Positions 17,899 through 24,277 of a stretch of 64,000 bases of DNA are shown piece by piece. Origin of the DNA: Bacillus sp. FJAT-27264 (GTDB lineage Bacteria > Bacillota > Bacilli > Paenibacillales > Paenibacillaceae). The notes under the pieces are model-generated. The model was not told where the DNA came from. It was given only the letters and a program-made list of their open reading frames with translations, and did not search any database. The translations under genes and the position numbers were made by a program. The stretch is taken from NCBI RefSeq assembly GCF_001682855.1, contig NZ_MAQW01000001.1, positions 1,418,158 through 1,482,157 of the forward strand. The letters are read 5' to 3'. The stretch's first letter is position 1. Each line of letters starts with the position of its first letter.

Positions 17899-18717
17899 TT
17901 ACATAGCAGTAATTATTTCTTTTATTAGCTTTAAAAATTGCTGTTTGCTTTTTTCTGTTGTCTCCATCACTTCATCATGCGTTAGTACGTTTGGAGAAAT
18001 ACCCGCCGCAAGATTGCTGATGCATGAAATGCCGAGGACCTCTATTCCAGAATGCCGTGCAGTAATGACCTCCGGTACAGTAGACATACCTACTGCGCTC
18101 GCGCCAATAGTATTCAAGAAGCGAATTTCAGCAGGCGTCTCATAACTTGGACCCAGCATTCCGGCGTACACACCTTCAACTAAATTAACTCCATGTTCAA
18201 CTGCCACCGATTTCGCAAGTGACTGCAGCGATTTAGAATATGCCTCTGTCATATCAGGAAACCTTGGACCGAATTCATCGAGATTAGGACCAATCAATGG
18301 ATTTTGACCTGTCAGATTAAGATGATCCTGTATCAGCATTAAATCACCAGCTTGAAACTCATTATTGATTCCGCCTGCTGCGTTTGTGACAATAAGCTGT
18401 TCTACGCCAATTGCTTTCATGATCCGTATTGGATAGGTAACGGCTTCAATGGAGTGCCCCTCGTAATAATGAAATCTGCCTTGCATGGCTATGACAACTT
18501 TACCTCTGAGTCTGCCTATCACTAATTGCCCTGCATGCCCTGTGACTGTAGATACAGGAAAATGCGGAATTTCATCATAAGGAATAATTACCGGCTGCTC
18601 AATTTCATCTGCCAGCACACCAAGCCCGGAACCAAGCACAAGGCCGATTGTTGGAGACTGATCCATTTTGGATATTAAATACTTCTTAGTATCCCTTACT
18701 TTTTCCAGTACGTTCAT
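17899..18717 (-). CDS. Purine nucleoside phosphorylase (trimeric, 6-oxopurine type)
   Basis: Splits purine (deoxy)nucleosides with phosphate into base and (deoxy)ribose 1-phosphate. The 272-residue protein has all trimeric PNP blocks: IGLVLGSGLG, TGHAGQLVIG, MQGRFHYYEGH, VTNAAGGIN, MLGPSYETPAE, VGMSTVPEV and ISNLAAG. The asparagine in SNLAAG is the residue that in this family favours inosine/guanosine over adenosine. It corresponds to Bacillus PupG/PunA. RBS AAGGGA precedes the ATG. It lies 41 bases downstream of the SAHH-like gene, so both probably act on the same or consecutive substrates. Confidence 0.95.
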   Translation of the reverse strand: MNVLEKVRDTKKYLISKMDQSPTIGLVLGSGLGVLADEIEQPVIIPYDEIPHFPVSTVTGHAGQLVIGRLRGKVVIAMQGRFHYYEGHSIEAVTYPIRIMKAIGVEQLIVTNAAGGINNEFQAGDLMLIQDHLNLTGQNPLIGPNLDEFGPRFPDMTEAYSKSLQSLAKSVAVEHGVNLVEGVYAGMLGPSYETPAEIRFLNTIGASAVGMSTVPEVITARHSGIEVLGISCISNLAAGISPNVLTHDEVMETTEKSKQQFLKLIKEIITAM

Positions 18718-18758
18718 TTAAATCAATTCCCTTCATAAGTTCCTATCTGACTAAACTG

Positions 18759-19937
18759 CTACTCTAAGGATTTGATAAACAATTGACTGACACGCTCATT
18801 AATATCATTGGGGACTGGTTGCATACCAGCAGATAAGCTGGAAGCATCCGTTACAATTCGAAGAGCGGAATAAGATTGCAGACCAAGACCCAAATCCATA
18901 ACTTCAATCGGATTTCCATCAGCACCAGCCAAGTTCAGCGGGTCAGCATGGTGAAGCAAGTAAATGCTCTTGTCCTTGAAAGAGATTTTTTCAATTCCTT
19001 CCTTTACTTGCTCTACAGATAACGCTTCCATTTTTATCTCGTCAACATTAATTTCAAATCTGTAGTGTCCGGAGTTAGCCAAGATTGCTTTATGTTTGAA
19101 CAGCGGAATATGCTTTTCTGTAATCACACTAAATCTTCCCGTCACCGTGATGATGACATCAGCGTTAGGAATAAGCTCCTCCAATTCGCCTACAATATGC
19201 CCGTCTGCTTTAGCTTTTAATTGATAGATAGGATTAATATCAAATACCATCGTCGTAGCTCCCAGGCCGCGGAATTTCTTGGCAACACCGCTACCAACGT
19301 AACCGTAACCAACAACCAGAACCTTTTTCCCCCCAATAAGCAGGCTGGTAGTCCGCATAAATCCGTCAACCAGAGACTGTCCAACACCGACAGCGTTTTC
19401 AATAATCTGCTTCAACGGCGAATCATCAATAACAACAATAGGGTAGGATGTTTGTACCTGTTTTTGTTCGATGAGCAGTTTTCCAGTGCGTGTCTCCTCA
19501 TTTGCTCCGATTGGTGTCCAATCTGGCTTTAGTTCATTGTGTGCTAGGATCAAGCTGGCTCCGTTATCCAAGAACAGGTCAATTTTATCTTCCATCACAA
19601 GCTTCAAATAGTGCTTATGGTCTTCATAGCTATCGCCTTCTTTTCCTAACACAGTAATATTGTCAAGCGAAGACAGATAAGCTGCTGTATCTTTTTTTGT
19701 AGTGCCCAGACAGCCAACAAGATAAACATGCTCCGCGCCACCACCAAGCAGCCCCTCAATCCAGTAGCCTGTTTTGGGCTCAATATGCATACAAACGGCA
19801 ATCTTCTTGCCTTTGAATGTCTGCTGCTCCTTGAAAATTTGATTAATTTCTGCTACAACAGGCATTCTCTCACGAAACCAGTGCATTCTAGATTCACCGA
19901 TGGCCGCTAATTCAAAATTATCAATCATTGATTTCAA
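18759..19937 (-). CDS. S-adenosylhomocysteine hydrolase-like NAD enzyme, probably altered specificity
   Basis: 392 residues, clearly of the SAHH family but short (about 430 is usual). Retained: CMHIE (H55 equivalent), NEETRTG, SPLKQIIEN (catalytic lysine and asparagine), the NAD fold VLVVGYGYVGSGVA, and NSGHYRFEI. Changed relative to the human enzyme as I recall it: T57 to E, E59 to K, D131 to N, D190 to E, H353 (GHP) to N (GNP), and no C-terminal KxxxY tail. So NAD-dependent 3'-oxidation is plausible but adenosine and homocysteine contacts are not preserved. First gene of the operon, divergent from a YeiL-like regulator. The TTG at 19935-19937 after GAGGTGGGTATT is preferred to an ATG six codons upstream that has no ribosome site. 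Confidence 0.85.
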   Translation of the reverse strand: MKSMIDNFELAAIGESRMHWFRERMPVVAEINQIFKEQQTFKGKKIAVCMHIEPKTGYWIEGLLGGGAEHVYLVGCLGTTKKDTAAYLSSLDNITVLGKEGDSYEDHKHYLKLVMEDKIDLFLDNGASLILAHNELKPDWTPIGANEETRTGKLLIEQKQVQTSYPIVVIDDSPLKQIIENAVGVGQSLVDGFMRTTSLLIGGKKVLVVGYGYVGSGVAKKFRGLGATTMVFDINPIYQLKAKADGHIVGELEELIPNADVIITVTGRFSVITEKHIPLFKHKAILANSGHYRFEINVDEIKMEALSVEQVKEGIEKISFKDKSIYLLHHADPLNLAGADGNPIEVMDLGLGLQSYSALRIVTDASSLSAGMQPVPNDINERVSQLFIKSLE

Positions 19938-19961
19938 AATACCCACCTCATTCATGTAAAA

Positions 19962-19991
19962 TTGATTATGTGTTACTGCATTCAGTATAAT
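19962..19991 (+). promoter_or_regulatory. Promoter of the YeiL-like regulator with an internal inverted repeat
   Basis: TTGATT (19962-19967), an 18-base spacer and TATAAT (19986-19991) form a good sigma-A promoter. An inverted repeat TACTG-N4-CAGTA (19974-19987) lies in the spacer and touches the -10. Because the divergent operon promoter must lie in the same 120 bases, this repeat is the best operator candidate for the regulator. Confidence 0.55.
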
Positions 19992-20056
19992 AATTTAAAA
20001 TGCTAACAATAAGGCCATTTGTCTGCTTTTACATATAATGGGGAGGTAATGTCGTC

Positions 20057-20728
20057 ATGGAGAGATCGAATCTGCTGAACGTTAAAGAAGCGATTAAAAA
20101 AGCCGATTTAACAAATATTTTGCCACCAGAAGTTACCCCCTTCTTAAGGGTAAAAGAATATAATAAAAATGAATGGATCATTGTTTCTGGAGAGAAGCTG
20201 AATTACCTTTACATTGTTATTGAAGGGAAAGGAGCCATCATGAATTCTTCAGAGGAAGGTGATCTCGCTCTTATAGAGCATTTAGAAAACAAAGAAATGA
20301 TGGGTGATTTTGAATATTTCACTAAAAGCAACTTTGTGCATTCGGTGATGGCTTCACAGCCTGCGAGTGTACTCCTTATTCCAATTGAAATTGTAAATGA
20401 CCACTTGATGAAATCAGCAGACTTTCTATTGTTAATGTGCAAAAGCATGAGTGAAAAACTTATGAAATCCTCCATTAAAAATGCAAGGTCCCTGCTCTAC
20501 CCGCCTCAGCAAAAACTGTGTAAATTCATCGTTCAAGCTTCTGAGCATTCCAAATCGAACACGATTTATTTTAAACATAAAGACGTAGCTAATGAGATTG
20601 GCATCTCGGAGAGACACTTACGGAGAATGCTGAATGAACTGATAGATGAAGAGATTATTCGTAAAATTAGCAAGCAACTCACAATTCTGGATATGGAATT
20701 ATTGAGAAAATATTCTTCTTTTATTTGA
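20057..20728 (+). CDS. Crp/Fnr family regulator, YeiL-like
   Basis: 223 residues: N-terminal cyclic-nucleotide-binding-like domain (EYNKNEWIIVSGEKLNYLYIVIEGKGAI, ENKEMMGDFEYFTKSN, about 35-115), dimer helix, and C-terminal winged helix-turn-helix (FKHKDVANEIGISERHLRRMLNELIDEEII, about 170-205). The effector pocket does not show the cAMP-binding RxS signature. In E. coli, yeiL lies between nucleoside hydrolase and nucleoside transporter genes; here the gene is divergent from a nucleoside operon, so it is probably its regulator. RBS GGGGAGGT precedes the ATG. More AT-rich than the backbone genes. Confidence 0.87.
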   Translation: MERSNLLNVKEAIKKADLTNILPPEVTPFLRVKEYNKNEWIIVSGEKLNYLYIVIEGKGAIMNSSEEGDLALIEHLENKEMMGDFEYFTKSNFVHSVMASQPASVLLIPIEIVNDHLMKSADFLLLMCKSMSEKLMKSSIKNARSLLYPPQQKLCKFIVQASEHSKSNTIYFKHKDVANEIGISERHLRRMLNELIDEEIIRKISKQLTILDMELLRKYSSFI

Positions 20729-20908
20729 TATCATAAAACCTTATTGGCTAAAGGAATCGTCCGCAAACACACAAACTTAAAGAAGTAACAGGGCTCCCTA
20801 CACTGTCGAGCACCTAAGTTTAAGAGTCAACACTAAGGCTTTATCCTTGTACATTTAAAAAAAACAAATACTTGTACTAAAGCACAGGACAATAACTTGA
20901 TTCCAAAT

Positions 20909-20940
20909 AAAAAGAACTCGCACAATGTTCGAGTTCTTTT
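20909..20940. terminator. Bidirectional terminator
   Basis: Perfect AAAGAACTCG / CGAGTTCTTT stem, with T run on both strands. It lies between the YeiL-like gene and the convergent aldo/keto reductase. No gene is seen in the rest of 20729-21085. Confidence 0.8.
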
Positions 20941-21085
20941 ATAACTACCTACATTATCAGATAGCCTTATTACCCCGTTCGTTTCGAACAGCAACCCGAA
21001 GATATCAACGACATTAGCTACATGCTTTTTTCCCAAAATCCTTTGATGTTAATTCCTGTTTCTCCTGCAGCTTTCTCTAAACGAA

Positions 21086-21974
21086 TTACTTCAGTTTGCT
21101 TAAGATTACATTGAGCGAGGCCAACGCACCATCGACATGAGATACCTTCGTTATACCAATAATGGGTACCGTTCCTTTGGCAACTGCCCAAGCCATAGCA
21201 ATCTGAGCTGGTTCTACTCCGTATAAATCCCCAATTTCAGTCATTGTTTTTATCAGACCTTCAAGTTTTTTCAGTACATCTACATTAAATGCATTTCCTC
21301 TTCTGGTATTCTTTTTGAATGGATTATTAGCGTTATTCCGACCGGTTAAAGCACCTTGTTCCAATGTCATGTACGAGAAAAATACAACATTGTTTCTATG
21401 ACACCAATCTATGATACCAGCTTCTTCAGAAGCTCTATATAATAAACTATAATGGTTCTGTACAGCTGAAAGTTGCAAACCTTCTTTTTCTAATATCCTA
21501 GCCGCTACTTTAATTTCTTCCAAATTGTGATTAGATACTCCAGCATGTTTGATCAGCCCCCTTTTCATTAAGGGGATAAGTTCTTTTGTCCATTTGACCA
21601 CATCCTTTGGGTTATGAATCCAATAAATGTCTGCACTACTCACTCCTAGCCTACTTAAACTTGTGTCTAAAGTCTTTCTTAATTTACTTTTCAATTGATA
21701 GCCTATAGGCGTGAATTTAGTGGAGACAACGATATCACTTTCATGCATTATAAATTCGCCGAGGATAGATTCTGATACCCCCAAACCGTAAATGGGGGCA
21801 GTATCCCATAATGTGAATCCATGTTGTAAAGCTCTATTAAATACTGGGAGTAGATCATCTTTCTGAAGATCATTCCCAAAAATACGGCTCCCTCCCATAA
21901 ATCCTGTTCCCCCATGACCATGTTCCAAACGCTATTGCTGGAATTTCTTTGTCTTTTAATTTTGTATATCTCAT
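21086..21974 (-). pseudogene. Aldo/keto reductase, interrupted by a frameshift
   Basis: NADPH-dependent oxidoreductase family. A single reading frame covers 21086-21928 (280 codons from a TTG), starting inside the conserved N-terminus. The missing part is found in another frame: ATG at 21972-21974 reads MRYTKLKDKEIPAIAFGTWSWG. The two frames join at a run of five C on the plus strand (21909-21913); removing one base restores GTWSWGTGFMGGSRIFGN. The rest is complete: FTLWDTAPIYGLG, VVSTKFTPIG, DIYWIHNP. Either a recent inactivating slip, phase variation, or a sequencing error. Confidence 0.8.
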
Positions 21975-22010
21975 AAGTGTCACCATGCTTTCTTCATCTT
22001 TAATTTTCGT

Positions 22011-22471
22011 CTTTTATTGTTCGCCGTATTCTACTTAACGATACAGGAGTAATTCCAAGATAAGAGGCAATATAAGATTGATTTACTCGCTTTTCCAAAT
22101 GTACATATTTCCTTTTAAAATCCAAATAACGTTCCGTAGCACTCTTTAACAAAACTATTCTCTCTTCCGATTTTATATCTGATACTATACTCCAACGCTT
22201 TGATATAAGCCTTCATACAATAAACATTGGATTCTAATAGGTGTACCAAATCCCTCCACTCTACAACCAACACGGTACAATCTTCGAGTGCCTCAACACA
22301 ACATTTTGAAGGTTCCATATCCAAGAAGTATTCATTTGCATAAAATGAATTTTCGTTAATAAACAACTGTCTTGTCGTCTCCGCTAATATCGATGTAATA
22401 ACTTCTTAATATCCCCGATACGACAAAATAAATTTCAGTTGGCTCATCGCCAATATGAATTACAATATCAC
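22011..22471 (-). pseudogene. Crp/Fnr family regulator, multiply frameshifted and cut by an ISL3 element
   Basis: Pieces in different minus-strand frames add up to a Crp/Fnr protein. RDIVIHIGDEPTEIYFVVSG and ILRSYYIDISGDDKT (cNMP-like domain) come first. NSFYANEYFLDMEPSKCCVEALEDCTVLVVEW follows as the only ORF of size (22115-22366). The C-terminal helix-turn-helix is VNQSYIASYLGITPVSLSRI with a stop near 22011. The N-terminal part is missing at the ISL3 end (22472). It may once have regulated the adjacent aldo/keto reductase. Confidence 0.75.
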
Positions 22472-23866
22472 GGCTCAATCTAAAAATTAGCGGTTGAACT
22501 TTTCAACTCGGTAAACGGGTCGATTACATTCAATTAAAATGCCAGCTTTGTAGCATGCCCGATTACGAGTAAAGTAGTGTCAACGCTGATAAGCCTTAAT
22601 ACGATTGTGCCGCCCTTCTACGGTTGCGTTAGTCCAACGACAACGATGGTAATTCACGATCTCATCCTGCCAATTGCGCATGGTTTTCAAGGCACTTCGC
22701 ACGGCGTTATAGTCTATTTTCTCGCCTTGCTTGAGCCAACGTGTAAAACCCAGGCGGGCGATGCAGACGTTCGATGAACAGTCATACCACTGAGAAAAGG
22801 CTTCCTTCCATTCCCACACGCTGCATAACAGCGGAGAGAAGGCAAGCAGGATTTCTAACTGAGCTTTATTCTTTTCGGGCAGGCTGTCGACGGGTGGATT
22901 TAGCAGTCGATGGTGACTTTTCAAGATCGCCTTGGCCCTGGGGGATAGGGTCTGCTGAACCGACTTGCGGACCTCCTGGACACTTTCAATGACGTAGCCG
23001 TGAACATGGAATCGATCCGCAATACGGATGGCACACGGAAAGCATTCGCTGATCCACGTATGATACGCCTGAGCCAAGTCCATCGTAACAGCTTTGGGGT
23101 TCAGCGCCAGAAAGTTGGGATGCTGGCGAGCATAGGCACGCAGGTCTTCGAGCTTGCGGCCAGCCAGTAGATCCAGCATCGTTTCGCCCCGAAGATTGTG
23201 AATGCCGGTATTGTACGTGTGGCCCTTTTTGATCGCAAAGTCGTCGATCCCCAGTACGAGGACTTTGCTGTCCTTGGCTTCTCGCCAAGCCTGCTCCACC
23301 AAGCGTTCGCTTTCGATGGGGAGGGCATCTTGATGCATCCGCTGTACCGTACTCGCAGGCGCGTCTTGCATTCGTGCACTATGAGCTGACGTGGAGCCAA
23401 GCGCTTGTTCTACCGTTTGGGCTCGGAAGGCTCGGCTGTACCGCTGTTTCGGACCCACAAAGCCATACGTCCAAACGAAGCGGATTCGACAACGCGTACA
23501 AGCCAAACGAAGAGATGGGATATGCAAATAGCTCTTTCTACCAAAGACACTTAAATGGCGAATTTTACGTGGTTTGTTTCGACCATCACGCTTCACATCT
23601 TGTTCCGAATTGCAGATGGGGCAAGGTTGTTTGTAGGCTATAGGCGATGCCTCCAGATGAATGTCCTGGGTATCCATGGAGACAATTTTATGAAGTTGTA
23701 GCTCTGGTAATCCGAGCATTTCGTTGATATACTGGAGTGGCATCTGTCATATCCTTTTGTTGTTTGGTAGGACTTACAACATTACAGGATTTGCAGATGT
23801 TTTTCCATTTTCATCTCCGTTCTACGCTCACTTGAATTCTTCAACCGCTAATTTCTGTTTTGAGCC
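22472..23866 (-). mobile_element. ISL3-family insertion sequence
   Basis: About 1395 bp, bounded by inverted repeats of 27 bp with four mismatches: GGCTCAATCTAAAAATTAG at the left and GGCTCAAAACAGAAATTAG at the right (inverted), both continuing CGGTTGAA. The GGCTC start is typical of ISL3 ends. It carries one transposase gene. No 8-bp target duplication is visible: the flanks are AATATCAC and AATTAACA. It truncates a Crp/Fnr gene on the left. Confidence 0.88.
22580..23743 (-). CDS. ISL3-family transposase, prematurely stopped
   Basis: 387 residues with the ISL3 layout. The N-terminal zinc-binding region is CPICNSEQDVKRDGR..., followed by LACTRCRIRF. The DDE domain starts VLVLGIDDFAIKKGHTYNTG, with VTMDLAQAYHTWISECFP, ADRFHVHGYV and the last acidic residue in WTNATVEGRHNRIKAYQR. 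A TGA at 22580-22582 ends it directly after KAYQR. The same frame continues HYFTRNRACYKAG ILIECNR for about 31 codons to a TAA inside the left inverted repeat, which is where ISL3 transposases normally end. The TGA probably replaced an Arg CGA. Activity of the shortened protein is doubtful. Confidence 0.88.
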   Translation of the reverse strand: MPLQYINEMLGLPELQLHKIVSMDTQDIHLEASPIAYKQPCPICNSEQDVKRDGRNKPRKIRHLSVFGRKSYLHIPSLRLACTRCRIRFVWTYGFVGPKQRYSRAFRAQTVEQALGSTSAHSARMQDAPASTVQRMHQDALPIESERLVEQAWREAKDSKVLVLGIDDFAIKKGHTYNTGIHNLRGETMLDLLAGRKLEDLRAYARQHPNFLALNPKAVTMDLAQAYHTWISECFPCAIRIADRFHVHGYVIESVQEVRKSVQQTLSPRAKAILKSHHRLLNPPVDSLPEKNKAQLEILLAFSPLLCSVWEWKEAFSQWYDCSSNVCIARLGFTRWLKQGEKIDYNAVRSALKTMRNWQDEIVNYHRCRWTNATVEGRHNRIKAYQR

Positions 23867-23924
23867 AATTAACATAAAATATTTTTTTTAAAAAAAATTA
23901 TAAAATCAATTAAACCCCAGTTAC

Positions 23925-24240
23925 TGCAGCCCCAATTCAGATAATTTTTTTGGGATTTTAGGTACTTCCTCCCACTTTATATCGACTTCGCCTTTAAAAG
24001 ATTTTTTACCATTAATATGATTTTGTAACTCCCCGTTGAGAAATATCTTCACTTCCTCGATGATGCCTTCTTCGCCTAATTAATAATAAATAATATCTCC
24101 CCCTGTTCACCATCGTCCTTTCATACTCCCTGCTGTCCAAGAATTGAAACCATGCTATATACTGCTGCGTGCTCGAGAAAGAGAGATGACCAACAGCTTC
24201 ATTCAACTTGGACATCCACAAGCAAGCGCCAATGCCCTAG
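23925..24240 (-). pseudogene. Frameshifted remnant of an unrecognised gene
   Basis: Two minus-strand frames look like one broken gene. The upstream part reads KLNEAVGHLSFSSTQQYIAW, FQFLDSREYERTMVNRGRYY. The downstream part begins GEEGIIEEVKIFLNGELQNH, continues INGKKSFKGEVDIKWEEVPK, and ends at a TAA at 23925. Codons are protein-like and AT-rich, unlike comEC next door. I do not recognise the family. It lies between the ISL3 element and comEC. Confidence 0.4.
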
Positions 24241-24277
24241 CACGTCCGACAACATGACTAAAAGTGACTGTTCCTTC

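Noticed and set aside
22464..23874. 8-bp target site duplication around the ISL3 element
   Set aside because: The flanks AATATCAC and AATTAACA do not match, so none is claimed.
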